Positions 46,604-55,751 are shown, counted from the first letter of the stretch. The stretch is DNA of 64,000 nt from Bradyrhizobium sp. CCBAU 51765 (GCF_015291725.1 NZ_CP030038.1:1787001-1851000), one strand, 5' to 3'. Notes: generated from the sequence alone by a model not told the origin. Numbers and translations are program-made.

Positions 46604-48394
46604 TCACGTTGCCTTCCGTGACGTTGCGAGAACGGGTCGTGCAAGGACGAGCCCTGCGACGACCAGAAGCACCTCCAGCGTCGAGACCACGGCCAGCACC
46701 GGATTGAGCCGGTAGTTGACGTCACCCCACAACATGAGCGGGAGCGTCTTCAGCTCCGCGCTCGACAGGAACAACGTCAGCACCAGTTCGTCGAACGAGT
46801 GCAGGAAGGCGAAGAATGTTGCGGCAGCGAGGCCCGGCATGATGGCCGGCAGGGTCACCAGGCGGAACACCGTCAGGGACGATGCGCCATGGACGGCAGC
46901 GGCCTGTTCGAGCCTGGCGTCGACGCCCTGGAGCGATGCGCACAGGATCACCACGACGAGGGGAAGGCCGCCGATCGCATGCGCCGCGGCGAGACCGAAG
47001 ACGGAGCCGACCATATCGAAACGCAGGAACAGGCTGTAGAGCGACAGGCCGAGCACGACCGGAGGGACGATGATCGGACTTACGAGAAGCAGCATGATGG
47101 TGGACTTGCCGCGGATGCTGCTTCTGACGATGCCGAGGGCGGCCGACGCGCCCAGCACGATCGCGATTCCCGCCGACATCGCCGCGACGACCAGGGACGT
47201 CCAGAACGCCCGCATCCAGTTCGAATCGGAGAAGAACTGCTCGTACCAGCGCAGCGAGAAGCCCGGCGGCGGGAAAGTCAGATAGCTCGCGCTGCTGAAG
47301 GAAATGATCATCACCACGATGATCGGCAGGATGAGAATGGCAATGACCAGCCCGCCCATGAGGCGAACGGTCCAGGTCCCGAAGCTCGCCGGCAGCCGCC
47401 CGAACAGCCTCAGAAGCGGCCAGCCGATCACGTCGGCAGCCGAGGCGCCGAGACTGCGGCGGCCGACATCGGCGGCGTGGCGGTCTGTCGTTCTTGGTGT
47501 GGCCTCCGTCAGCTTGCGGCCGCCCCAGATGAACTCGAATCCGAGGAAGCGTCCGGCCACCGCGACCACCGCCAATGTGATCGTCAGCAGCACCACGCCC
47601 AAGGCCTGCAGGAATCCTTCAGATGTGACCGAGTCCGCCTGCTGGGTGATATGCATGGCAAACATCTGGTCCCCGGGTTCGCCGAGCAGGGTTGGCGTAA
47701 TGAAGAAGCCGATCGCGGCGACGAAGACCAGCAGGAAGCCGGCGCCCATGCCGGGCAAGGTCAGTGGCAGCATCACGCGCCAGAAAGCCGCAATGGGCCC
47801 GGCGCCGCTGGCAAGCGCCGCGCGCGTCAGGCTTTGATCAAGCCGCGCCACGCTGGAATAGATCGTCAGCACCATCAGCGGCAGAAGCACCGCGGTCATG
47901 CCGAGAAGCACCGTGCCGCGATTGAACAGGAGCTGCGCGGGCTCGCTCAATATTCCGATCGAAACCAGCAGCTTGTTGACTGGTCCGTTGCGGCCAAGCA
48001 GGACCATCCAGGCGTAGGTCCGGATCAGGATGGCGATGAAATAGGGCAGCACGATCGCGGTCGCGATCAGGGCCTGCGTAATGCCGCGGCTGCGGTGAAT
48101 GAGCAGCGCCGTCGGATATCCGAACAGCAGGCAGAGGACCGCGACCGTGACCGAGATCTGCATGGTGCGGACGAGCGAATCCCAATAGAGCGGTATCGCG
48201 AATACCCGCTCGAAGTAGGACGTCCATGACGGCCCGCTCACGCTGATGCGGATGAGATCGATCAGCGGCAGCAGATAGATGAAGGCCAGGAAGGCGAGCG
48301 CGGGCAGGAGCAGCAGCGCGGGATCCCTCAACCTCCTGAGGAGGTCGAGATCCGCAGGACGCTCCGCCTGGACGCCGAACGATGCCGAGGTCAT
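46604..48394 (-). CDS. ABC transporter permease, natural fusion of PotB-like and PotC-like halves
   Basis: A 596-residue membrane protein in which two permeases are joined in one frame. The N-terminal half (to about 290) has six predicted helices and the loop AALASGAGPIAAFWRVMLPLTLPG; the C-terminal half (from about 335) repeats the plan, with AAAVHGASSLTVFRLVTLPAIMPG. Both are EAA-type loops that contact the ATPase. In most polyamine-type importers these are separate genes. The linker of about 45 residues is polar (GGRKLTEATPRTTDRHAADV). The start at 48394 overlaps the ATPase stop by ATGA. The fusion ensures a 1:1 ratio of the halves. Confidence 0.92.
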   Translation of the reverse strand: MTSASFGVQAERPADLDLLRRLRDPALLLLPALAFLAFIYLLPLIDLIRISVSGPSWTSYFERVFAIPLYWDSLVRTMQISVTVAVLCLLFGYPTALLIHRSRGITQALIATAIVLPYFIAILIRTYAWMVLLGRNGPVNKLLVSIGILSEPAQLLFNRGTVLLGMTAVLLPLMVLTIYSSVARLDQSLTRAALASGAGPIAAFWRVMLPLTLPGMGAGFLLVFVAAIGFFITPTLLGEPGDQMFAMHITQQADSVTSEGFLQALGVVLLTITLAVVAVAGRFLGFEFIWGGRKLTEATPRTTDRHAADVGRRSLGASAADVIGWPLLRLFGRLPASFGTWTVRLMGGLVIAILILPIIVVMIISFSSASYLTFPPPGFSLRWYEQFFSDSNWMRAFWTSLVVAAMSAGIAIVLGASAALGIVRSSIRGKSTIMLLLVSPIIVPPVVLGLSLYSLFLRFDMVGSVFGLAAAHAIGGLPLVVVILCASLQGVDARLEQAAAVHGASSLTVFRLVTLPAIMPGLAAATFFAFLHSFDELVLTLFLSSAELKTLPLMLWGDVNYRLNPVLAVVSTLEVLLVVAGLVLARPVLATSRKAT

Positions 48395-49545
48395 GCAAGC
48401 ACCCAGCAGTCCGCAGCGCCCCAGCTCACGTGCAGACGATCCCCGACGTTCGGCAGGGGCCGGTCGGCCATGTCGGTACACCTGATCAGCAGCGGCTCTC
48501 CGCCCTCCATCTGGGCCTCGATCCGCAGGATCTCGCCGAGGAAGATCGAAGACGTGACGCTGACGGGCGCGGAATTCGCAGTCGGTTCGTTTGACACGGC
48601 GATTCGTTCCGGACGCACGAGCACCGTTGCGCGTCCGACGTCGATTGTGTCCCGGCTTTCGGCGTTGAACACGTATCCTGCGCGGCTTTTCATCGTCAGC
48701 GTCGATCCGCGCTTCTGCAGAATCTCGGCCTCGATCAGATTGCTCTCGCCGACGAACGAAGCGACGAAGCGGTCGCTCGGATGCCGATAGATGTCCACCG
48801 GGCGGCCGATCTGAACGATCTTGCCGGCGTTGAGCACCGCGATGCGGTCGCTCATGGTCAGGGCTTCGCCCTGGTCATGGGTCACGAACAGGATTGTGCT
48901 GCCGATGGTCCGGTGAAGGTCGCGGATCTCGATCTGGATCTGCTCGCGCAACCGCCGGTCCAGGGCGCTGAGGGGTTCGTCCATCAGCACGACCTTGGGC
49001 CTCCTCACGATGGCCCGCGCGATCGCGACGCGCTGCTGCTGCCCGCCCGACATTTGCGAAGGAGATTTCGTCGCATGCTCCGTCAGCCGCATGATCTCCA
49101 GCGTTTCGGCGACACGACGCTCCGCGGTCGCCCGGTCGACGCCCGCCATGCGAAGTGGAAACGCGACGTTCTGGCTGACCGTCATGTTTGGAAAAAGGGC
49201 GTAGCTCTGGAACACCATGCCGAAGCCACGCTTGTGCGTGGGCACGTTGTGGACAGGCTTGCCGTCGACGAGGATCTCGCCGCTGTCGAGGCTCTGGAAT
49301 CCGGCCACGAGATTGAGCAGCGTCGTCTTTCCGCTGCCGGAAGGGCCAAGAAGCGTGATGAATTCGCCCGGCTCGATGTCGATGCTGATGCGGTCGACCG
49401 CGTGGAAGCTGCCGTATCTCTTCACCGCGTCGCGGACGGCGATGCTCGATCCGATGGCGTCGCGTTCCCGGAGGCGGCCGGTCGGCGACGTCCGAGCGTT
49501 CGCATCGCCGGAGCGCATTGCGCGCAGAGCCGCGGGCTCACCCAT
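48391..49545 (-). CDS. Polyamine/opine-type ABC transporter ATPase (PotA-like)
   Basis: A 384-residue ATP-binding subunit. Walker A is GPSGSGKT at residues 67-74, the Q-loop is MVFQSYALFPNMTV, the signature is MSGGQQQRVAIARAI, Walker B is VVLMDEPLSALD and the switch His lies in FVTHDQGEA. The C-terminal 110 residues form the TOBE domain (VLVRPERIAV ... SSIFLGEILRIEAQMEGG). It powers the fused permease. The ATG at 49545 has GGAGG upstream; the open frame beyond it runs through the divergent promoter and CoA-transferase gene and is spurious. The first 34 residues are an unusual polar extension. Confidence 0.94.
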   Translation of the reverse strand: MGEPAALRAMRSGDANARTSPTGRLRERDAIGSSIAVRDAVKRYGSFHAVDRISIDIEPGEFITLLGPSGSGKTTLLNLVAGFQSLDSGEILVDGKPVHNVPTHKRGFGMVFQSYALFPNMTVSQNVAFPLRMAGVDRATAERRVAETLEIMRLTEHATKSPSQMSGGQQQRVAIARAIVRRPKVVLMDEPLSALDRRLREQIQIEIRDLHRTIGSTILFVTHDQGEALTMSDRIAVLNAGKIVQIGRPVDIYRHPSDRFVASFVGESNLIEAEILQKRGSTLTMKSRAGYVFNAESRDTIDVGRATVLVRPERIAVSNEPTANSAPVSVTSSIFLGEILRIEAQMEGGEPLLIRCTDMADRPLPNVGDRLHVSWGAADCWVLA

Positions 49546-49561
49546 TCTCTCCTCCCAAATT

Positions 49562-49586
49562 GTTCTATATTGTAGAACACTATTCC
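49562..49586 (-). promoter_or_regulatory. Operator palindrome upstream of the ABC importer operon
   Basis: GTTCTA-TATTG-TAGAAC is a perfect 6-bp dyad around a 5-bp centre, followed on the + strand by ACTATTCC. It ends about 17 bases before the ATPase start codon, so it would cover the transcription start or leader. A mirrored copy with 24 of 25 identical bases lies at 49750-49774 before the divergent operon. IclR-type regulators bind sites of this kind. Confidence 0.8.
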
Positions 49587-49749
49587 AATTATTGTTGGCG
49601 CAGCGCGCCGTCTTGTCAAGTCGAGACACCCGATCGCGGCGCAATGGCGCGCCGCTGCGATCCATGCGGAGGCGGGATCCCCTGCAAACAAAGGCTCCAT
49701 CGGTGAAGCCAGATTGACAGGGTCGTCCCGATCCGCCTAACATAAACTT

Positions 49750-49774
49750 GGAATAGCGTTCTACAATATAGAAC
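49750..49774 (+). promoter_or_regulatory. Operator palindrome upstream of the CoA-transferase operon
   Basis: GGAATAGC followed by GTTCTA-CAATA-TAGAAC. This is the reverse complement of the copy at 49562-49586 apart from one base. It ends 18 bases before the CoA-transferase start, the same distance as on the other side. The arrangement suggests one regulator controls both divergent operons in the same way. Confidence 0.8.
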
Positions 49775-49791
49775 ATATCACAGGGAGGATG

Positions 49792-50601
49792 ATGGTGTTG
49801 AGCGAGCCTCGCGCAATGGCGAAGCACATCGAGCCGGGCATGCGCGTGGCGCTGCCGGTCGACTACGCCGGCGTCTCCATGGCCATGACGCGGCCCATCA
49901 TCGAGCATGGCGCGGGCAATCTCGATCTCGTCTGCGTGCCGACCGGCGGAATGCAGGTCGATCAGCTCATCGGCGCGGGTCTGGTCCGGACGGTGGAGAC
50001 CAGCGCCGTCTCGCTCGGCGAAGCGGGTGGAGCGCCCCGCTTCAACGCCGCCGTCAAGGAAGGCGCGGTTCGACTGAAGGACGCGACGTGTCCTGCGATC
50101 CATGCGGGCCTGATCGCGGCGCAGAAGGGCAGTCCCTTCATGCCGCTGCGAGGGCTGATCGGAACGGATCTGCTCCGCCATCGCGACGATTGGCGCGTCG
50201 TCGACAATCCGCTGGCGGATGGAGGCGATCCGATCGTGCTGATTCCCGCCATCAAGCCCGACGTCACGATCTTCCATGTGCCGATGGCTGATCGCTTCGG
50301 CAATGTCTGGATCGGACGGCGACGCGAACTTGCCGCCATGGCCTACGCTTCGCGCACCGTTCTGGTCACGGTGGAGCGAATCGTCGAGGAAAACCTGCTC
50401 GCCGACGAGATGAGCGCTGCCGGCGTGCTGCCGGCGCTCTACGTCACGGAAGTCGCGCGCGCTCCGAAGGGGGCGTGGCCCTACGGTCTGTGGGGCGAAT
50501 ATCCGGCCGATAGCGCAGAGATCGCACGCTACGCGAAGGCCGCGCGAACGGCCGACGGCTTCTCTGCCTATATGGCGCAGGCGCAGATGGAGCCCGCGTG
50601 A
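49792..50601 (+). CDS. CoA-transferase family I, subunit A
   Basis: A 269-residue alpha subunit of a class I (glutaconate/3-oxoacid-type) CoA-transferase. Typical elements are HIEPGMRVALPVDYAG, IEHGAGNLDLVCVPTGGMQ, a glycine-rich LRGLIGTDL region and DVTIFHVPMADRFGNVWIG. It pairs with the next gene, whose start overlaps its stop (TGATG). The complex would move CoA onto a carboxylic acid or, as in IpdAB-type members, open a CoA-linked ring. The start is ambiguous: ATG 49789, ATG 49792, GTG 49795 or TTG 49798, all close behind GGGAGG. Confidence 0.9.
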   Translation: MVLSEPRAMAKHIEPGMRVALPVDYAGVSMAMTRPIIEHGAGNLDLVCVPTGGMQVDQLIGAGLVRTVETSAVSLGEAGGAPRFNAAVKEGAVRLKDATCPAIHAGLIAAQKGSPFMPLRGLIGTDLLRHRDDWRVVDNPLADGGDPIVLIPAIKPDVTIFHVPMADRFGNVWIGRRRELAAMAYASRTVLVTVERIVEENLLADEMSAAGVLPALYVTEVARAPKGAWPYGLWGEYPADSAEIARYAKAARTADGFSAYMAQAQMEPA

Positions 50602-51359
50602 TGGCCGACGTTCTCCCTCGCGAAGTGCTGATTTGCACGATCGCGCGGTTGCTCGACGGGGTCAGGCACGTCGCCGTAGGCGCCTCCTCTCCGATTCCCG
50701 CCGCCGGCGCGATGCTGCTGCGTGCAATGAAGGAAGCGGGCGGCACCGTCGGCCCACGCATCTCCATTCTCGGTTCTGTCGAGCATAATTTCTTCACCAA
50801 CGGCTCGGCGGAGCTGTTCGATTGTGCCGGTCAGGGCCGGATCGACGCGTTCTTCCTCGGCGGAGGCCAGATCGACGGCTTCGGCAATGTGAACCTCGTC
50901 GGCACCGGTGGTTACCCAAGCTCCAACGTGCGCTGGCCCGGCTCGTTCGGGTCGGCCTATCTCTATTTCGTCGTGCCGCGGGTCATCCTGTTCCGCGAGG
51001 AGCATACGCCGCGCGTTTTCGTCGAGAAGGTGGACTTCATCAGTGCCCCCGGCGTCAGTCCCGAGGGAGTGTTTCGGAGCGGCGGCCCCGTCGCTCTCTT
51101 GACCGGCAAGGGTCTCTTTCGGTTCGACAAGACGCGGCCGGGATTCGAACTCGAGAGCGTTCACCCCGGGCACGATCTGGCCGAGATCAAGCAGGCGACC
51201 GGTTTTCAGTTTGCGCATGACGCCGAGCCGCGGCAGACCGCGCTGCCAGACCGATCGACGCTGGACCTGCTCCGCGGCCGCGTGTTCGATGAACTCGCCG
51301 AGACGTATCCGGAATTCGCCGCGCAGATGCGGCGCGAGCTTGTGGCGGTCGACGCATGA
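50601..51359 (+). CDS. CoA-transferase family I, subunit B
   Basis: A 252-residue beta subunit. Conserved-looking stretches are AVGASSPIPAAGAMLLRAM, DAFFLGGGQIDGFGNVNLVG and REEHTPRVFVEKVDFISAPG, matching the beta subunits of glutaconate-CoA-transferase-like and IpdB-like proteins. The catalytic Glu of true transferases is not certain: a Glu in LGSVEHNFF is a candidate, but the surrounding sequence differs from SENG-type motifs, so a hydrolase or lyase role is possible. The gene overlaps subunit A by one base at the start and the molybdoenzyme gene by ATGA at the end. Confidence 0.88.
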   Translation: MADVLPREVLICTIARLLDGVRHVAVGASSPIPAAGAMLLRAMKEAGGTVGPRISILGSVEHNFFTNGSAELFDCAGQGRIDAFFLGGGQIDGFGNVNLVGTGGYPSSNVRWPGSFGSAYLYFVVPRVILFREEHTPRVFVEKVDFISAPGVSPEGVFRSGGPVALLTGKGLFRFDKTRPGFELESVHPGHDLAEIKQATGFQFAHDAEPRQTALPDRSTLDLLRGRVFDELAETYPEFAAQMRRELVAVDA

Positions 51360-53668
51360 GCAGGATCAAGCGGGTCCCGCATTGCAGCCATTGGGGTGCG
51401 TACACGATCCTCGTCGAGGACGATCGCATCGTCGGCGTCGAGCCGTTCGAGCACGATCCGGCGCCGTCCCCGATCATCCATTCCATTGCCGAATGGGCCA
51501 ATCCCGAGCGGCGCGTGCTGCGACCGATGGTCCGCTCGGGCTGGCTCGACAAGCGCGAGAAGAGCGATCGCCGCGGACGTGGCCGCGAGAAGTTCGTCGC
51601 GGTCAGCTGGGACGAGGCGACGACGCTGGTTGCGGACGAAGTGCGCCGCGTGGCCGGGACGTTCGGCAACGCGTCGATCTTCGCGGGCTCCTACGGCTGG
51701 ACCAATTCCGGCCGCCTGCATCATGCGTCTTCGCTTCTGAAGCGCATGCTCAATCTGGTTGGCGGCTTCACCAGGCACGTCGACACTTATTCGATCGCGG
51801 CAGGCCCCGTGATCCTGCGCCACACGCTGGGCAGCGACGACGCATGCGGTGGCCGCGCCAATACGCTCGACACGATCGCGCAGCACACCGAGACGCTGGT
51901 GGTGTTCGGTGCTCTCTCGCCGCGAACCGCGCAAAACGAGGCCGGAGGAATTGGCAGCCATCGCCTTGAGACCTATCTCAGGAAAATCGTCGAGCGCGGC
52001 GTCAAGGTCATCCACGTCTCGCCGCTGAAGGACGATCTGCCGGACTGGGTCGATGCCGAATGGTGGCCGATCCGGCCGAACACGGACGCTGCGCTGATGC
52101 TCGGGCTTGCCGGCGAGATCGTGAAAGCGGGCCGGCAAGACAGGGATTTCCTCGCGCGCTGCACCAGCGGCGCGGATCGCCTGCTCGGCTATCTCGAAGG
52201 CAAGACGGATGGCGGACGCAAGGACGCCGTCTGGGCTGCGAACATCTGCGGCCTCGATGCAGACAGGATCGCGACGCTGGCGAGGCGCCTTGTCGACACG
52301 CGGAGCATGCTGACGGTGAGCTGGAGCCTGCAGCGCGCCCATCACGGCGAACAGCCGTTCTGGGCGGCGCTCGGACTTGCATCGGTGGTCGGTCAGATCG
52401 GATTGCCGGGCGGCGGCGTCGGCTACGGCTACGCCTCGCTGGGGGGCGTGGGCGCACCGCTCAATCTGGGCCGCTCTCCTGCCATTTCACAGCTGACGAG
52501 GCCCATCGACAGCTTCATTCCGGTGGCGCGCATCAGCGACATGCTGCTCAATCCCGGCGGGTCGTTTAGCTATGAAGGCAAGGTCCGCACCTATCCGGAT
52601 ACGCGGCTGGTCTATTGGGCGGGCGGCAATCCCTACCATCATCACCAGGACCTCAATCGCCTGTCGGAAGCCTGGACGGGGCCCGAAACGATCATCGTGC
52701 AGGACCCGATGTTCACGGCGACAGCCCAGCGCGCCGATATCGTGCTGCCGGCAACCACGTCGATCGAGCGCAATGATCTTGCCGGCAACAGGCGCTCCGA
52801 TTTCATCCTGGCAATGAAGAAGGCCATCGAGCCGCTGGGCGAATCCCGCTCCGACTTCGCGATCTTCAACGCGATCGCAGGCAAGCTCGGGGTGGCCGAT
52901 CGGTTCAACGAGGGCCGGGACGAAATGGGCTGGGTCCGCCATCTCTACGAAGCCTGCCGCAGCGATGCCTCGCAGCGCTTCGGCTTCGCGATGCCGGATT
53001 TCGATGCGTTCTGGGAAGCCGGCTATGCCCGCTGCCCGGTCAAGGCAGAACACACCTTCTTGGCGGACTTCCGCAACGAGCCGGAGGCGCACGCGCTCAA
53101 GACCGAAAGCGGAAAGATCGTGCTCGGCAGCGAGACACTGGCCAGGCTGGACTATGCCGACTGCCGCTCGCATCCCGCGTGGATCGAGCCGGCTGAATGG
53201 CTCGGCAACGCCGCCGACGCCGACCAGATGCACCTCATCTCGCACCAGCCGGCTGGCCGTCTTCACAGTCAGCTCGAAACCGGCGCATCGAGCCGGAGCA
53301 TGAAACGCAATGGCCGTGAACAGGCTCGCCTTCATCCTGACGACGCGGCTGCTCTCGGCATTGCCGACGGCCAGACGATCCGCATCTGGAACGGCCGCGG
53401 GGAGTGCCTTGCGACGGCAGAGGTTACCGACAAGGTCCGTCAAGGTGTGCTCGTGCTTCCGACCGGTGCCTGGTTTACACCGACCGGCAATAGCGGCCTT
53501 GAGGTCGCGGGCAATCCGAACGTGCTCACGCTCGATATCGGCACGTCTCAATTCGGCCAGGGCTGCTCGGCCCATACCTGCCTCGTGCGAGTCGAGCCGC
53601 ACGCCGCCGATCGGCGCGATGCGTTCGAGGCCTATCAGGAAACGCTCGTCGCGCTCGCGGCAGTCTAA
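51356..53668 (+). CDS. Molybdopterin oxidoreductase, DMSO-reductase family (BisC/TorA-like)
   Basis: A 770-residue bis-molybdopterin enzyme of the type III DMSO-reductase branch. HCSHWGAYTILVEDDRIVGV opens the protein, with no N-terminal Fe-S cysteine motif. FAGSYGWTNSGRLHH holds the likely serine ligand to Mo (Ser118). PGGGVGYGY, NPYHHHQDLNRL, QDPMFTATAQRADIVLPATT and the C-terminal cap SQLETGASSRSMKRNGREQA fit biotin-sulfoxide, TMAO or DMSO reductases. No Tat signal is present, so it is cytoplasmic like BisC. Its place in the operon suggests reduction of an S- or N-oxide, or hydroxylation of the imported compound. The start overlaps the CoA-transferase gene. Confidence 0.92.
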   Translation: MSRIKRVPHCSHWGAYTILVEDDRIVGVEPFEHDPAPSPIIHSIAEWANPERRVLRPMVRSGWLDKREKSDRRGRGREKFVAVSWDEATTLVADEVRRVAGTFGNASIFAGSYGWTNSGRLHHASSLLKRMLNLVGGFTRHVDTYSIAAGPVILRHTLGSDDACGGRANTLDTIAQHTETLVVFGALSPRTAQNEAGGIGSHRLETYLRKIVERGVKVIHVSPLKDDLPDWVDAEWWPIRPNTDAALMLGLAGEIVKAGRQDRDFLARCTSGADRLLGYLEGKTDGGRKDAVWAANICGLDADRIATLARRLVDTRSMLTVSWSLQRAHHGEQPFWAALGLASVVGQIGLPGGGVGYGYASLGGVGAPLNLGRSPAISQLTRPIDSFIPVARISDMLLNPGGSFSYEGKVRTYPDTRLVYWAGGNPYHHHQDLNRLSEAWTGPETIIVQDPMFTATAQRADIVLPATTSIERNDLAGNRRSDFILAMKKAIEPLGESRSDFAIFNAIAGKLGVADRFNEGRDEMGWVRHLYEACRSDASQRFGFAMPDFDAFWEAGYARCPVKAEHTFLADFRNEPEAHALKTESGKIVLGSETLARLDYADCRSHPAWIEPAEWLGNAADADQMHLISHQPAGRLHSQLETGASSRSMKRNGREQARLHPDDAAALGIADGQTIRIWNGRGECLATAEVTDKVRQGVLVLPTGAWFTPTGNSGLEVAGNPNVLTLDIGTSQFGQGCSAHTCLVRVEPHAADRRDAFEAYQETLVALAAV

Positions 53669-53682
53669 CAGGAGCTTGGAAC

Positions 53683-54252
53683 ATGTCTGCGCCCGCCATC
53701 AGCCGCTTTCCCGTCCCCGATATCGCAACCCTGCCGCAGGATATCCGCTCGCGGATCGAGGCGGTTCAGGAGAAGTCCGGCTTCGTCCCCAACGTCTTCC
53801 TGACACTGGCGCATCGTCCTGACGAGTTCCGGGCGTTCTTCGCCTATCACGACGCTCTGATGGACAAGCCCGGGCCGATCACCAAGGCCGAGCGCGAGAT
53901 GATCGTCGTCGCGACCAGCGCCGCCAATCAATGTCAGTATTGCGTCGTCGCGCACGGCGCCATCCTGCGCGTCCGCGCGAAGAATCCGCTGATCGCGGAC
54001 CAGGTCGCCGTCAATTACCGCAAGGCCGATATCACTGCCCGACAGAGGGCGATGCTCGATTTCGCGATGAAGGTTTCGGCGCGCGCCTATGAGGTGGACG
54101 ACTCCGACATCGTCGATCTCAAGGGACACGGATTCACCGAGGAGGACGCCTGGGACATTGCCGCCATCGCTGCCTTCTTCGGCATGTCGAACCGCCTCGC
54201 CAACGTCACCAGCATGCGTCCGAACGACGAGTTCTTCGCGATGGGACGCTGA
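53683..54252 (+). CDS. AhpD-like / carboxymuconolactone-decarboxylase-family protein
   Basis: A 189-residue peroxidase-related protein of the AhpD/CMD fold. It begins with a typical ISRFPVPDIATLPQDIRSRI and GFVPNVFLTLAHRPDEFRAF; the redox motif CQYCVVAH gives Cys84, Cys87 and His91 preceded by an upstream Glu, as in AhpD alkylhydroperoxidases. These proteins reduce peroxides or act as thiol-disulfide relays. GGAGCTTGGA lies before the ATG and only 14 bases separate it from the molybdoenzyme gene. It may protect the pathway from peroxides or take part directly. Confidence 0.9.
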   Translation: MSAPAISRFPVPDIATLPQDIRSRIEAVQEKSGFVPNVFLTLAHRPDEFRAFFAYHDALMDKPGPITKAEREMIVVATSAANQCQYCVVAHGAILRVRAKNPLIADQVAVNYRKADITARQRAMLDFAMKVSARAYEVDDSDIVDLKGHGFTEEDAWDIAAIAAFFGMSNRLANVTSMRPNDEFFAMGR

Positions 54253-54273
54253 ACACCGCGGACGAAAACTGCA

Positions 54274-55038
54274 ATGGTATCGTTGGTCATCGACAGACGC
54301 TTCCGGGGCCCGCCAAATTCCGGCAACGGAGGCTACGTTTGCGGATGTCTCGCAAGGCACCTTGCCGGAGACGCCGAGGTGACGTTGCGCGCCCCGCCGC
54401 CGCTGGAGCGGCCGCTCGACGTGCTGACGAAGGCCGACGGCGCGATCGAGTTGCGCGAAAACGGCGGGCTGCTCGCGACGGCGCGTGCAGCAGGCATCGA
54501 TGTGTCGGACATTCCCCGGGTGAGCTATGCGGCGGCCGAAGAGGCAGTCGGCAGAACACCCTACGACGAGCAGACCCACAACCTTCCGGGATGCTTCGTC
54601 TGCGGCCCCGCACGTGGCCATGGCGACGGTCTCCGGATCTTCGCAGGTCCGCTGCAGGCGGAGGCAGTCCCGGGCAAGCCCGTCGTGTTCGCGGCGTCCT
54701 GGGTGCCCCATGGCAGTCTGTCCGGCGAGGACGGTCATGTCGCGCCCGAATTCATCTGGGCCGCTCTCGATTGCCCGACCGGCTATTGCAGCGTGGCCGC
54801 CCGTCACTTCGGACTGAACGGTGACGAGACGGCCCTGCTCGGGCGCATGGCCGCGCGGATCGATCGCTTACCGCGTCCCGGAGATCGATGCGTGGTGGTG
54901 GCGTGGCCGACCGGGCGGGAAGGTCGCAAGCTCTTTGCCGAAAGCGCCCTGCTCGATGCGGAGCAGGAGGTGCTGGCGACCGCGCGAGCCACCTGGCTGT
55001 TGGTCGACCGCCAGGTCCAGCTCGGAGTAGGTGCATGA
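54274..55038 (+). CDS. Hotdog-fold, thioesterase-like protein
   Basis: A 254-residue protein. IDRRFRGPPNSGNGGYVCG is typical of the PaaI/acyl-CoA thioesterase-like family of double hotdog proteins, and NLPGCFVCGPARGHGDGLRI is a Cys-containing loop common in this group. PEFIWAALDCPTGYC is the usual central-helix region of the second hotdog. These proteins hydrolyse acyl-CoA esters or bind them. In an operon with a CoA-transferase, release of a CoA-linked intermediate is a sensible inference. Its stop overlaps the aldolase start (ATGA). Confidence 0.82.
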   Translation: MVSLVIDRRFRGPPNSGNGGYVCGCLARHLAGDAEVTLRAPPPLERPLDVLTKADGAIELRENGGLLATARAAGIDVSDIPRVSYAAAEEAVGRTPYDEQTHNLPGCFVCGPARGHGDGLRIFAGPLQAEAVPGKPVVFAASWVPHGSLSGEDGHVAPEFIWAALDCPTGYCSVAARHFGLNGDETALLGRMAARIDRLPRPGDRCVVVAWPTGREGRKLFAESALLDAEQEVLATARATWLLVDRQVQLGVGA

Positions 55039-55751
55039 ACGCGAATTGGAAACAGGGCATGAGCGACTGCGATACGGAGCTCGAACGTCGTCAATCCATC
55101 ATCGACGCGTGCCGCGAGATGGCGGCGCAAGGCATCAACCAGGGTACGTCCGGAAACATCAGCGTTCGAACCGACGACGGCATCCTGCTCACGCCGTCCG
55201 GTCTTCCATACGACCGCATGAGGCCCGAGGACATCGTGGCCATGAAGTGGGACGGCTCGTGGACCGCGTCGGCCGGCAACGTTCCGTCGACGGAATGGCG
55301 CTTTCACCTCGACATCCTGAAGTCGAAGCCGGAGGTTGGCGCCGTGGTTCACGCCCATCCGATCTTCTGCACGATCATCGCGATCATGAATCGCTCGATC
55401 CCCGCGATTCACTACATGATCGCGGCTGCCGGCGGAAACGACATTCCCTGCGCGCCCTATGCTCAATACGGCACGGCGGAGCTTTCGCAGGCCGCCCTGA
55501 ACGCGCTTCGCTATCGCCGCGCCTGCCTGCTCGCACATCACGGGCTGATCGCCGTCGGTCCCAATTTGCGCAAGGCCATGTGGCTCGCGGTGGAGGTCGA
55601 GGTGCTCGCCAAGCAGTATCACGGCTGTCTTCAGCTTGGCTCTCCTCCGCTGCTGCCGGACGAGGAAATCGACAGCATTCTGAAGCGATGGGGGCAGTAC
55701 GGCCTGCGCGATAGCGACGGCGCATCCAAGGCTCCCGCGCAGTCCGGCTAG
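55035..55751 (+). CDS. Class II aldolase (FucA/RhaD/AraD family)
   Basis: A 238-residue zinc-dependent aldolase of the fuculose-1-phosphate aldolase type. GTSGNISVR binds phosphate; Glu88 in STEWRFHLDI is the catalytic acid/base; His106 and His108 in VVHAHP and His168 in LLAHHG are the zinc ligands. FucA-like enzymes split a ketose-1-phosphate to DHAP and an aldehyde, while others in the family are epimerases or decarboxylases. The PfkB kinase encoded 34 bases downstream could supply a phosphorylated substrate. The ATG at 55035 overlaps the hotdog gene; a longer frame upstream is spurious. Confidence 0.92.
   Translation: MNANWKQGMSDCDTELERRQSIIDACREMAAQGINQGTSGNISVRTDDGILLTPSGLPYDRMRPEDIVAMKWDGSWTASAGNVPSTEWRFHLDILKSKPEVGAVVHAHPIFCTIIAIMNRSIPAIHYMIAAAGGNDIPCAPYAQYGTAELSQAALNALRYRRACLLAHHGLIAVGPNLRKAMWLAVEVEVLAKQYHGCLQLGSPPLLPDEEIDSILKRWGQYGLRDSDGASKAPAQSG

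Noticed and set aside
46799..48229. A 476-codon frame on the + strand opposite the fused permease gene
   Set aside because: The peptide is dominated by Asp, His, Gln and Arg and mirrors the membrane-protein codons on the other strand; no recognisable domain.
49546..50277. N-terminal extension of the ABC ATPase frame across the divergent promoter
   Set aside because: It would run through both operators and antisense to the CoA-transferase gene; the ATG at 49545 has a good ribosome-binding site and the proper family start.
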